Assembly: GCF_001613305.1 (NCBI RefSeq) | Contig: NZ_BDCC01000039.1 | Coordinates: 34,982-98,981, forward strand | Source: Nocardia vaccinii NBRC 15922 | GTDB lineage: Bacteria > Actinomycetota > Actinomycetes > Mycobacteriales > Mycobacteriaceae | Direction: 5' to 3' | Length of the DNA: 64,000 bases | Shown: positions 31,655 through 39,853 of the stretch, piece by piece | How positions within the stretch are numbered: position 1 is the stretch's first letter | Layout: each line of letters starts with the position of its first letter | Program-made: the position numbers and the translations under genes | The notes under the pieces: model-generated | What the model saw: the letters and a program-made list of their open reading frames with translations, nothing else | What the model was told of the DNA's origin: nothing | Database searches by the model: none

Positions 31655-32851
31655 TCAGTACTCGTTCAGCGGAGCAGAGGGTGGAAAGGTGACCGGCAGG
31701 GCCGCCAAGGCGCGGTGGAAGGGACCGGGCCGCCAGGTCGGTGCATCAGCTGGTATGGCCAGCTGGATCTCGGGCAGCGCATCGAGGAGCTGATCGATCG
31801 CGTCCTGAGCGATCAGGTAGGCCAGCGACTGCGCGGGGCAGGCGTGTGGGCCGATGCCCCACGCCAGATGCGAGCGATTGCCTGTCCGATTCTCGGTCCG
31901 GATCGCGGGGTCGTTATTGCAACCGGCCATGCTGATGACGACCGGTTGATGCGCGGGCAGCCAGACCTCGTCGATGAGGACCGGCTGACGGGGATAGGTG
32001 GTGAGGAGATTTGCCAGCGGCGGGTTGTCGAACAGGACTTCGTCCAGTGCGTCGCGAGTGGACAGGGTCCCGCCGAGGACACTTCCTCCGAAGCGTTCGT
32101 CGGAGAGGATCAGCAGCAGGGTATTGCAGATCAGGTTCTGTTCCAGTTCGATCCCGCCGCCGTAGAAGCTGGTCAGCTGGTGGATCATCTCCAGTTCATC
32201 GAGCTCGGCCGGATGCTGCAGCAGTAGCGAGGTGATGTCGTTGCCCGGATGCGTCCGTTTGAGGGCCACCAGTTCCAGCAGCGCCTCGGCGATCATCTTG
32301 TTGCCTTCGTCGGCATCGATCCCCTCGAGCATCGCGGCCATGCCTGCGGCGACCCGCTGTCCGATCTCCGGTGGGCAGCCGAGCATGGAATCGACGACCG
32401 CGAATGCGAGCGGGAGTGCGTACTGGCTGATCAGATCGGCTGCACCGGCCTGGCAAAAGGTGTTGACCAGCGGGATGGCGACCTTCTCCACGGTGGCATG
32501 CAGAGCATACTGATCTACCGCATTGATACTCGTGGTGATTGCCTGCCGGTAGCGCAGGAGGGCTGCTCCGTCGTTTCGAGTCCCGTTGGGCCGCCACTCC
32601 ATCAGCGGCCGGACCGGGCAGTCGGCCGGGATGTTCTGCTGCCAGGTGCGTGGATCGACAGGGAAGTGTTCGGGATCGTTGAGGATTCGCAGCGCGGCGC
32701 CATACCCGACCACCAGCGTGGCCGCCACGCCCGGCGCCAGCTCAACCGGAGCCAAAGAGCCGTACTTTCTTCGCATTTCGTCGTAAGTGCGGTGCGGATC
32801 CGAGGCGAATTCCGGTGAGTACAGCGGAACCCTCGGACCTGCGGAAGTCAT
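31655..32851 (-). CDS. Cytochrome P450 without ExxR motif (CYP157-like)
   Basis: A 398-residue bacterial P450. The haem-thiolate loop is HLAWGIGPHACPAQSLAYLI with Cys338. The N-terminal block (VPLYSPEFASDPHRTYDEMR, VELAPGVAATLVVGY) and the C-terminal block (WRPGPFHRALAALPVTF) resemble the CYP157 group of Streptomyces. The K-helix motif ExxR, otherwise nearly invariant, reads E271-V-L-F274 (DEVLFDNPPLAN), so the Arg is missing. The I-helix centre (GGGIELEQ, 231-238) has no Ala/Gly-Gly-x-Asp/Glu-Thr pair. CYP157C1 is a known P450 lacking ExxR. No ferredoxin or ferredoxin reductase is nearby. It sits in the inserted segment with the WS/DGAT gene. Substrate unknown. Confidence 0.82.
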   Translation of the reverse strand: MTSAGPRVPLYSPEFASDPHRTYDEMRRKYGSLAPVELAPGVAATLVVGYGAALRILNDPEHFPVDPRTWQQNIPADCPVRPLMEWRPNGTRNDGAALLRYRQAITTSINAVDQYALHATVEKVAIPLVNTFCQAGAADLISQYALPLAFAVVDSMLGCPPEIGQRVAAGMAAMLEGIDADEGNKMIAEALLELVALKRTHPGNDITSLLLQHPAELDELEMIHQLTSFYGGGIELEQNLICNTLLLILSDERFGGSVLGGTLSTRDALDEVLFDNPPLANLLTTYPRQPVLIDEVWLPAHQPVVISMAGCNNDPAIRTENRTGNRSHLAWGIGPHACPAQSLAYLIAQDAIDQLLDALPEIQLAIPADAPTWRPGPFHRALAALPVTFPPSAPLNEY

Positions 32852-33449
32852 CGGTGAGCCGTGAACGACCGGACAGGTCGGGGTGTCCGGTCGGGGCTGT
32901 GTCGTACTCAAGAAGGCACTCCGGATGTTGGTGTGTTCTGGGGACGCGGTGATCCGCACATCCCTGCTTTCCGCCGCCGAACAACTATTGCTACTTCGAG
33001 AAGCATACTGTCCAGCGATATTTCGTGCCAATCCTGCTGTGCCGCATCGGCAGCAGCAGATTCGAAGCGTCGAACGCCGAACCCGGCGGTGCAGGCCCGA
33101 CGGTATCGATGGCGTGCTTTCCCGGCGGCGACGACCTGGTCGGGGCTGCTCGGGCCGCTGATTTCTTTCTCCGGTGCAGTAGACAAGTCGTTCCGCGAGC
33201 GTGATAGTCGATCGATCACCGCAACGGTGCGGCCGGCTTCCGATATGGTCGAGCGGTTCGCAATATCGTGAAGGGATGACGGCTGTGATCTCCTTGTGTC
33301 CCAGAGGATCAACGAGGTTGGCGGCTGGAGTGCCGACACGACTCTTGTATTTTGTTGTGCTGCAGGATGGTTGATCTCGTCATGGATGGGGCGGGTGCTG
33401 GGTGATGTTGTGGTCGAGGATGTTTCGGGGTGTCAAGGATAATGCGGCT
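32852..33449. other. AT-richer intergenic sequence inside the accessory insert
   Basis: About 600 bases divergent between the P450 and acyltransferase genes. By eye it is less GC-rich than the rest of the window, for example around 32990-33050 and 33330-33400. Frames of 130-140 codons exist on both strands (32861-33271 plus, 32908-33339 minus), but neither has a ribosome binding site or recognisable domain. It probably contains the P450 promoter and further decayed mobile-element sequence. Confidence 0.5.
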
Positions 33450-33568
33450 TGGGCCACTGCCAGGTCCGTACCTGGCAGCATTGGTATCGGCACATCACCC
33501 CGGCGATGTTCGCTCACGCCCTCCTCGCAGCCGCCGAAGCCGCACAATTGAAGGAATCTGCACAATGA
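33450..33568 (+). mobile_element. C-terminal remnant of an IS701-like DDE transposase
   Basis: The frame ending at the TGA at 33566-33568 reads GLGHCQVRTWQHWYRHITPA followed by MFAHALLAAAEAAQLKESAQ. That is the usual C-terminal helix of IS701-like transposases (compare VR-W-WYRHITLAMLAHAFLA). Nothing upstream encodes the rest. The stop codon overlaps the start codon of the acyltransferase gene (ATG at 33565), so the acyltransferase appears to begin exactly where the element decays. It is the second, unrelated transposase remnant in this insert. Confidence 0.6.
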
Positions 33569-34830
33569 GCGCACTCCGGAACGCCCTCGACATGCCCGCA
33601 ACGGCAATGGATCGGACACTACGCGGTTTAGACTCTCCCGAAATCAAGCTCAATATCGGCGCAGTTCTTCACTTCGACGGGCAACCGCCCCACCTCGGTG
33701 ACATCCGGGACTACATCGCTACCCGGCTCGCTGCTGTGCCGGCGTTGGCTGTATGGATGCCCCGGGGAGCCCGGCATTGGACGGTCGCCGACGAGGTGGA
33801 CCTGACCAGCCATGTTGTCGAGCACGTTGTGCCCGCCCAGGAAAATCTGGAGCAGGTCGTTGTCGAGCTGGCGAAAGCTCCGCTGCCGGAGGACGCTCCA
33901 CATTGGCGGATGTGGTTGCTGCGCGGTTACGCGCCGGATCGATACGCCCTGTTGTATCTGGTGCACCACGGCGTACAAGACGGTGCGGGAATGCTTCGAA
34001 CACTGGAGTCGCTGTTCGCACCTGGTATCCCCGAGAGTGAATCGTCGGCGGCATATCACGGTTTCGCCCAATCCCCTCGCGCGTCGGCCCGCACGCGAGT
34101 GCAGTGCGCCTCGAAGGATCTGCAGAGCCTTCGGAGCCTGGGTGCCTGGGACGTGCCCGGGTGCCGGGCCACCCATGAAGTCGGATTCGCGTGGAGCCGC
34201 GTGCCCACCAGCACGCTCACTTCCGTCGCCCGCGCTTCCGGCTGCACCCGCAATGACGTATATGTCGCGGCGCTCGCCCAAGCGCTCGCCCGCTGGCAGA
34301 GCGAGATCCGCGGGAGTGCCGACTTGCCCGACATACCGTTTCTGGTGTCGGCCAATGTCCGTCGCCCGGAGGAGGTCGCCCTGGCGGGCAACAGGACAGC
34401 CACCCCCTACCTCAGACTGCCGGGGGCGCTGCTCCCCTTCGACCAACGGCTGACCAGCACCACCCGCGCCACCGCACCGTTGAAGTCGCCGACGGTCCGG
34501 GCAGCGATGCGCCGCAACTTCGACAGCACGCCCGGATGGCTCATGCGAACAACGTTTTCCGCTATCTCGACGCCACGACGTGCTCCGGCCTCGGTGTCGA
34601 ATGTCGTTTTGCGTCATCCCCTCGCGCTGCACGGCGATCCCGTCACCGCGATCGATCCGATCACGACCACCCTCGGCGGCCTTCCGCTGAGCGTGCTTCT
34701 CCTTGTCCATGGAGACAGTGCCACCGCATGCTTCAGAGCGGACGCCGGATTCTCCGGCCTCGACCAAATACACCGTGAGTGGGAACAGACCCTGCTCTCA
34801 TGGCAGACCAACGCGACGATGCCGAGCTAG
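33565..34830 (+). CDS. WS/DGAT-type O-acyltransferase
   Basis: A 421-residue member of the wax ester synthase/diacylglycerol acyltransferase family, which esterifies acyl-CoA with alcohols or diacylglycerol. The catalytic motif HHxxxDG is present as HHGVQDG (residues 134-140). Family blocks are MDRTLRGLDSPEIKLNIGAV near the start, RNDVYVAALAQALARW and FLVSANVRRPEE in the C-terminal half. Sequence after the motif is divergent from the canonical lipid-storage enzymes, so another acyl acceptor is possible, for instance a product of the divergent P450. I chose the ATG at 33565 because AAGGA lies about 10 bases upstream; upstream codons belong to the transposase remnant. Confidence 0.75.
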   Translation: MSALRNALDMPATAMDRTLRGLDSPEIKLNIGAVLHFDGQPPHLGDIRDYIATRLAAVPALAVWMPRGARHWTVADEVDLTSHVVEHVVPAQENLEQVVVELAKAPLPEDAPHWRMWLLRGYAPDRYALLYLVHHGVQDGAGMLRTLESLFAPGIPESESSAAYHGFAQSPRASARTRVQCASKDLQSLRSLGAWDVPGCRATHEVGFAWSRVPTSTLTSVARASGCTRNDVYVAALAQALARWQSEIRGSADLPDIPFLVSANVRRPEEVALAGNRTATPYLRLPGALLPFDQRLTSTTRATAPLKSPTVRAAMRRNFDSTPGWLMRTTFSAISTPRRAPASVSNVVLRHPLALHGDPVTAIDPITTTLGGLPLSVLLLVHGDSATACFRADAGFSGLDQIHREWEQTLLSWQTNATMPS

Positions 34831-34964
34831 TCCCAGGCCGGGGTCCGCTCTCGTTCGCGCCGGAGCGCGTGTCGACCTCGGCGTTCCCGTCGAAGGCGCG
34901 AAGCGCAAGCCTCGGGACACCCGACGACACGCTGAAGGCGCGGGAGGCGGGGAGCACGCTGCAG

Positions 34965-35708
34965 CTACGGGGCGGCGGGCTTGCGGGCGAAGCGGCCGGG
35001 CCCGGCCTGGTCGCGCGGTTTGACGACGATCGTGTCCAGGTCGACGTGCGGCGGACGGCCGGCGGCGAAGGCGATGATCTCGGCGATGTCCTGCGCGAGC
35101 AGCGGATCGATACCTTCGTAGACCTTGGCGGCGCGCTCGGCGTCGCCGTCGAAGCGGACCAGGGAGAACTCGGTTTCCACCGCGCCCGGGGCGATTTCGG
35201 TGAGCCGCACCGGCTGGCCGAGCAGCTCGCCGCGCAGGGTGCGGTGCAGGACGCCCTGGGCGTGTTTGGCCGAGGTGTAGCCCGAGCCGTTGTCGTAGGT
35301 CTCGAGGGCGGCGATCGAGGTGACGGTGACGATCAGTCCGTCACCCGAGGCGATCAGCTTCGGCAGCAGTGCCTTGGTCAGCCGTAACGTGCCCAGCACG
35401 TTGGTCTCCCACATCCACCGCCAATCGTCCAGATTCGCCTCGGCCACCGTGGCCAGCCCCTTGGCCCCGCCGGCGTTGTTGACCAGCACGTCGACCCGCT
35501 CCACCGCATCGCAGAACGTCCGCACCGACTCGTCGTCGGTCACGTCCAGCGCCAGCGCGGTCCCTCCGATCTCCTGTGCGAGCTGCTCGAGCCGATCCAC
35601 CCGTCGCGCCCCCACGTACACGTGGAACCCCTGTTTCGCCAGCTCACGCGCGGTGGCTTCACCGATCCCCGAACTGGCCCCGGTGACAACAGCACTACGA
35701 GTACTCAT
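34965..35708 (-). CDS. Short-chain dehydrogenase/reductase (Rv0484c-like)
   Basis: A 247-residue classical SDR oxidoreductase with the cofactor motif TGASSGIGEATARELA, the structural NNAG motif (VLVNNAGGAKGL) and the catalytic Ser-Tyr-Lys set (VTSIAAL and YTSAKHA). The segment after the first beta strand (VYVGARRVDRLEQLA) has basic residues suggestive of NADP preference. The closest named group is the clavaldehyde-dehydrogenase-like/YdfG subfamily, but no substrate can be named. By position it matches Rv0484c, which in M. tuberculosis directly follows lprQ. Here about 3.7 kb of inserted DNA separate them. Confidence 0.87.
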   Translation of the reverse strand: MSTRSAVVTGASSGIGEATARELAKQGFHVYVGARRVDRLEQLAQEIGGTALALDVTDDESVRTFCDAVERVDVLVNNAGGAKGLATVAEANLDDWRWMWETNVLGTLRLTKALLPKLIASGDGLIVTVTSIAALETYDNGSGYTSAKHAQGVLHRTLRGELLGQPVRLTEIAPGAVETEFSLVRFDGDAERAAKVYEGIDPLLAQDIAEIIAFAAGRPPHVDLDTIVVKPRDQAGPGRFARKPAAP

Positions 35709-35797
35709 ATCCGAAGCTTATGTGCCCGCAATCAGCCGGGCATCACGACCGCTGTCCAGCCGAGGGGCCGTGGCGGCGGGCTGGCTAACCTCGCCCT

Positions 35798-36622
35798 ATG
35801 GGTATTCGGGAAGTGGTCAGTGCCGACGGGGTCGGGATCGTCTATCGGGTGAGTGGGCCCGCGGGCGGGCGGCCGCTGGTATTGCTGCACGGGTGGGCGG
35901 GGAATTTGCGGAACTGGGGGACTGCCGGTGAGGAGTTGGCTCGGCGGTATCGGGTGATCGCGGTGGATCTGCGAGGGCACGGATATTCCGATGCGCCCGA
36001 GGGCGGCTACGACGATCCGGCGAATTGGGCCGCTGACGTCGCGGCCGTGCTGGCGGCGGAGGATGTCGAGACCGGGGCGGTGCTGCTCGGGTGGTCCTAC
36101 GGCGGAATCGTGCTCAGCGACTATCTCGCGGCGAATGGCACGGGGGCGGTTGCGGGCGTGGTGTACTGCGGGTCGCAGGCGGGGATCGGGCGCGGAGTTC
36201 CCGGCGCGGAACCCGGCCCGGCCATGCGGAAGGCCATTCCCGACGTGTTCGAGGCGAGTGCGGGCAGGGCGATGCGCGGATTCGCGGCCTTCGGCAGCGC
36301 GAACACCGGTACTGCGCGGGACAAGGGCGGCGATGCGCAACGCCTGTTCGGCGGCAGCCTGTCCACCCCGCCGCGGGTGCGCAAGGCGCTGTTCTACCGC
36401 ACCGTCGACAACACCGCGATGCTGCGCGCCCTGGACGTCCCGGTGCTGGTCCTGCACGGCACCGCCGATCCGGTGGTGCCCGTCGACAACGGCCGCTACA
36501 TCGCGGAGGCCGCCCCGGACGTGCGCACGTCCTACTGGGAAGGCGCACAGCACGGGCTGTTCATCGAGGATCCGCACCGTTTCGTGGCCGAGGTCACCGA
36601 GTTCATCGATTCGCTCGACTGA
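35798..36622 (+). CDS. Alpha/beta hydrolase (non-haem haloperoxidase-like)
   Basis: A 274-residue alpha/beta hydrolase. The oxyanion block is LVLLHGWAGNLRNWGTAGEE, the nucleophile elbow GWSYGG (Ser at about residue 106), the acid is in LHGTADPVVPVDNG and the His in EGAQHGLFIEDPHRF. This combination resembles bacterial haloperoxidase/esterase proteins. It is divergent from the SDR gene, with a short shared promoter region, and lies 400 bases upstream of mshA. The ATG at 35798 follows CTCGCCCT with no strong Shine-Dalgarno. Substrate unknown. Confidence 0.82.
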   Translation: MGIREVVSADGVGIVYRVSGPAGGRPLVLLHGWAGNLRNWGTAGEELARRYRVIAVDLRGHGYSDAPEGGYDDPANWAADVAAVLAAEDVETGAVLLGWSYGGIVLSDYLAANGTGAVAGVVYCGSQAGIGRGVPGAEPGPAMRKAIPDVFEASAGRAMRGFAAFGSANTGTARDKGGDAQRLFGGSLSTPPRVRKALFYRTVDNTAMLRALDVPVLVLHGTADPVVPVDNGRYIAEAAPDVRTSYWEGAQHGLFIEDPHRFVAEVTEFIDSLD

Positions 36623-37029
36623 AATGCCATCGCCGCGCTCGATGCGGTCGGAATAAACGCCAACCGCCGCAACTTTTTTCGTATTCAGGATGTTCGATCC
36701 GGTCGCGGCCCGCGCGAATGTCCGGTTCGATGCCGGTGTGACCGATGTTTCCGGGGCGCGGATTTGAACCCTGTGGTGCGCGGTCTCGTCGGTCTGGTGT
36801 GGGTGATCGCATACCGATGCAGGCCGCGCTGCGGGTTTGTGCCCGGACCGCATTCGTGCCGGTTGTGAAATACATTGCGCCCCTGTGGATTCGACTTGGC
36901 CGGTGGTGGCCCGGCCCGGCGGGCGCAGCGGTCCGCCGAGCGATGGATACCGGGAAACGTATTGTGACGACTCTCACTTGGTGGTCCGGCCCGCATCGGC
37001 AGGCGGTACCGGACGTGCACACTGGAAAG
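36623..37029. other. Intergenic upstream of mshA
   Basis: A gap of 407 bases. The mshA frame stays open to 36745, and ATG/GTG codons there could give an N-terminal extension of up to 95 residues, but the composition (FEPCGARSRRSGVGDR) looks non-coding. Less GC-rich patches near 36670 and 36865 may hold promoters. A GGATTTGAACC motif at 36760 resembles a reversed tRNA T-loop but no tRNA folds there. Confidence 0.4.
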
Positions 37030-38385
37030 GTGGTGAGTCAACGTACGGACCTACGGCCGAATCGGATAGCCGTGTTGTCGGTGCATACCTCGCCGCTGGC
37101 GCAGCCGGGCACCGGCGATGCGGGTGGGATGAACGTCTACGTGCTGCAGACCGCGATTCAGCTGGCCCGCCGCGGGGTCGAGGTGGAGATCTTCACCCGC
37201 GCGACCTCCTCGAGTGACGAACCGGTGGTCGAGGCCGCTCCCGGCGTCCTGGTGCGCAACGTGGTGGCGGGCCCGTTCGAGGGCTTGGACAAGCACGATC
37301 TGCCCACCCAGCTGTGCCCGTTCGCGGCCGAGGTGCTGCGGCAGGAGGCCCGGCAGCTGCCCGGCCACTACGACCTCATCCACTCGCACTACTGGCTGTC
37401 CGGGCAGGTCGGTTGGCTGGCGCGGGATCGCTGGCGGGTGCCGCAGGTGCATACCGCGCACACCCTCGCCGCGGTCAAGAACGCCTATCTCGCCGAGGGC
37501 GACGCACCCGAACCGAAGGCCCGGGAGATCGGCGAACATCAGCTCGTCGAGGAGAGCGATCGGCTGATCGCCAATACCGCCGAGGAGGCCCGGCAACTGG
37601 TCGAGCTGTACGGCGCGGACCCCGAGCGCATCGACGTGGTGCTGCCGGGCGCGGATCTGGCGCGTTATCGTCCCGGTGACAAGGCCGCCGCCCGCGCCGA
37701 GCTGGGCATTTCGCCCGATGAGCAGGTGGTTGCCTTCGTCGGCCGGATCCAGCCGCTCAAGGCCCCCGACGTGCTGGTGCACGCCGCCGCGCAGGTGTTG
37801 CGCGCGGAACCCGGCCGCGCGCTGCGGGTGCTGATCGTGGGCGGCCCGTCCGGTTCCGGACTCGAACGCCCCGACGCGCTGATCGAACTCGCCGCCTCGC
37901 TCGGCATCGCCGATCGGGTCACCTTCCTGCCGCCGCAGGCCCCGCAGCGACTGGTGCAGGTGTACCGCGCCGCGGACGTGGTCGCGGTGCCCAGTTACAA
38001 CGAATCGTTCGGCCTGGTCGCGATCGAGGCGCAGGCCAGTGGTACCGCGGTGCTCGCCGCGCACGTCGGCGGGCTGGGAACCGCTGTGCGCGACGGGGTT
38101 TCGGGTCTGCTGGTATCCGGTCACCGGATCGGCGACTGGGCCGGGTCGCTGCGCTCGATGCTGGACGATCCGCGACGTCTGCGCGACATGGGCGTCGCGG
38201 CCGCCGCACATGCCGCCGAATTCTCCTGGGAACACACAGCCGAGGGTTTGCTGGACAGTTACGGCGAGGCGCTGTGGAGTCACCGGAATGTGCGCTCGCG
38301 GCTCGCGGGTACCGTACTGTTCGACGGCAATCAGACCAGGTCGCGCCCGCTGTGGCGGCGACGGACGGGAGTGGTGCACAGGTGA
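37030..38385 (+). CDS. mshA: D-inositol-3-phosphate glycosyltransferase
   Basis: A GT4 glycosyltransferase of about 451 residues that joins UDP-GlcNAc to 1L-myo-inositol-1-phosphate, the first step of mycothiol synthesis. Signature sequences are LSVHTSPLAQPGTGDAGGMN (acceptor and UDP-GlcNAc region), IHSHYWLSGQVGWLARDRW, TAHTLAAVKN, FVGRIQPLKAPDVLV and SYNESFGLVAIEAQASG. The start is a GTG at 37030 or 37033; the start is uncertain because N-termini vary among MshA proteins and the frame is open upstream. It overlaps the YbjN-like gene by 4 bases (GTGA). Mycothiol production places the organism in the Actinobacteria. Confidence 0.93.
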   Translation: MVSQRTDLRPNRIAVLSVHTSPLAQPGTGDAGGMNVYVLQTAIQLARRGVEVEIFTRATSSSDEPVVEAAPGVLVRNVVAGPFEGLDKHDLPTQLCPFAAEVLRQEARQLPGHYDLIHSHYWLSGQVGWLARDRWRVPQVHTAHTLAAVKNAYLAEGDAPEPKAREIGEHQLVEESDRLIANTAEEARQLVELYGADPERIDVVLPGADLARYRPGDKAAARAELGISPDEQVVAFVGRIQPLKAPDVLVHAAAQVLRAEPGRALRVLIVGGPSGSGLERPDALIELAASLGIADRVTFLPPQAPQRLVQVYRAADVVAVPSYNESFGLVAIEAQASGTAVLAAHVGGLGTAVRDGVSGLLVSGHRIGDWAGSLRSMLDDPRRLRDMGVAAAAHAAEFSWEHTAEGLLDSYGEALWSHRNVRSRLAGTVLFDGNQTRSRPLWRRRTGVVHR

Positions 38386-38879
38386 ACACCGTCGAGACCG
38401 CGGAGCTGATCGAGCGGACGCTGCGCGATCGCGAGGTGGAGTACACCCGCAGCGGGGAAGAGACGTTCGTCGTGGTGCTGCCCGGCGAACGCAAGCTGAA
38501 GACCTCGGTCATGCTCACCGTCGGCAGGCACGGGGTGCGCATCGAATCGTTCGTCTGCCGCAAACCGGACGAGAATTTCGAGGGCGTCTACAAATTCCTG
38601 CTCCGCCGCAACCGCCGCCTCTACGGCGTCGCCTACACCCTGGATCGAGTGGGTGACATCTATCTCGTCGGCCGGATCGCGACGCACGCGGTCACCGAGG
38701 ACGAACTGGACCGGATCTTCGGCCAGATCCTCGAGGCCGTCGACGGGGACTTCAATGTCCTGCTCGAACTCGGCTTCGCGGAATCGATTCGGCGGGAATG
38801 GAAATGGCGTGTATCGCGGGGTGAGTCGCTGAAGAACCTGCGCGCCTTCGAACATCTGGTGGACGCCGAAGAGCCCTGA
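38382..38879 (+). CDS. YbjN domain protein (Rv0487-like)
   Basis: A 165-residue cytosolic protein of the YbjN family, with the typical core HGVRIESFVCRKPDENFEGV, YKFLLRRNRRLYGVAYTLD and VGDIYLVGRIATHAVTEDEL. The fold resembles type III secretion chaperones, but the function is unknown. The GTG at 38382 overlaps the mshA stop by 4 bases, so it is translationally coupled to mshA, an arrangement conserved in mycobacteria (Rv0486-Rv0487). That constancy suggests a role linked to mycothiol or redox homeostasis, which is inference only. Confidence 0.85.
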   Translation: MNTVETAELIERTLRDREVEYTRSGEETFVVVLPGERKLKTSVMLTVGRHGVRIESFVCRKPDENFEGVYKFLLRRNRRLYGVAYTLDRVGDIYLVGRIATHAVTEDELDRIFGQILEAVDGDFNVLLELGFAESIRREWKWRVSRGESLKNLRAFEHLVDAEEP

Positions 38880-38918
38880 GTTCCCGGACCACCCCGATCG
38901 ACGACGACAATGGGCGGT

Positions 38919-39596
38919 ATGGAGCTCAGCGATGTCATGCGGACCACGGGGGCGGTTCGGGAATTCACCGATGAGGCGGTCGAGGACCGCACGGTCTACG
39001 AGATTCTCGACGACGCCCGGTTCGCGCCGAGCGGCGGTAACCGGCAGGGGTGGCGGGCGGTCGTGGTGCGGGATCCGCGGGTGCGGCTCGGGTTGCGGGA
39101 TCTGTATCTGCCGGGGTGGGACGAATATCTGGCAATGGGCCGGGCCGGGCTGGTGGCGTGGGCTCCGGTCACCGACCGGGAGGCCGAGGCACGGGCGCTG
39201 CGGGACGCGCCCGCCAGCGCGGCGAAGCGGGGTGCGTTCGCCGAACAACTGCACGAGGTGCCCGTCCTGATCGTGCTGCTGGCCGATCTGCGCGCACTCG
39301 CCGCCTCGGACCGCGACCTGGACCGGTACACCCTGGTCGGCGGCGCATCGATCTACCCGTTCGCCTGGAACATCCTGCTGGCCGCCCGCGACCGCGGCCT
39401 GGGCGGCGTCATGACCACCATGCTCACCCGGCAGGAGGCCGAGGTTCGCGCCCTGCTCGGCGTCCCGGACGAATTCGCGGTGGCCGCCGCCCTGGCCCTC
39501 GGCCACCCCGTCCGCCGCCCCACCAAACTGCGCCGAGCCGCCGTCGAGGACTTCACCACCCTCGACCGCTTCGACGGCCCGGAGTTCACCGCCTGA
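38919..39596 (+). CDS. Nitroreductase-family flavoprotein
   Basis: A 225-residue flavin-dependent oxidoreductase of the nitroreductase superfamily. It begins MELSDVMRTTGAVREFTDEA, has the FMN-binding ARFAPSGGNRQGWRAVVVRD block (S-G-G-N-x-Q), ASIYPFAWNILLAARDRGLG in the dimer-interface helix and the LGHPVRRPTKLRR end. I chose the ATG at 38919; another at 38910 is in frame and adds MGG. It is 40 bases downstream of the YbjN gene and may be part of the mshA operon. Electron acceptor unknown. Confidence 0.85.
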   Translation: MELSDVMRTTGAVREFTDEAVEDRTVYEILDDARFAPSGGNRQGWRAVVVRDPRVRLGLRDLYLPGWDEYLAMGRAGLVAWAPVTDREAEARALRDAPASAAKRGAFAEQLHEVPVLIVLLADLRALAASDRDLDRYTLVGGASIYPFAWNILLAARDRGLGGVMTTMLTRQEAEVRALLGVPDEFAVAAALALGHPVRRPTKLRRAAVEDFTTLDRFDGPEFTA

Positions 39597-39853
39597 TTCG
39601 TGCCGGTGCGGCCGGATGCTGCGTCGCGGTGGCCGGACCTCGCGCCGGTATTTCGCGCGCAGCCGCCGCGCCACGGCGGCTGCCGCGTTTCCGGTTCGAG
39701 AGGATGACGCGATTCGAATGATCGGCCGGTAACGCCCGCGTCGAAGCCGAGGAGGGTGGACACGGGTCTGCTCGGCCGGGGCTCGGAAGCAGTGTGGGCA
39801 GCTGGGCCGCGCAGCGATAACGGTGCGGTTCGGGTGCGGTGAACGGGTCGCGG

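Noticed and set aside
32861..33339. Small genes on either strand between the P450 and acyltransferase genes
   Set aside because: Both frames lack start signals and domains; they overlap each other in an AT-richer, probably decayed region.
36745..36800. Possible tRNA on the minus strand (GGTTCAAATCC T-loop-like motif)
   Set aside because: The flanking bases do not form a T-stem, acceptor stem or anticodon arm; only the loop-like motif is present.
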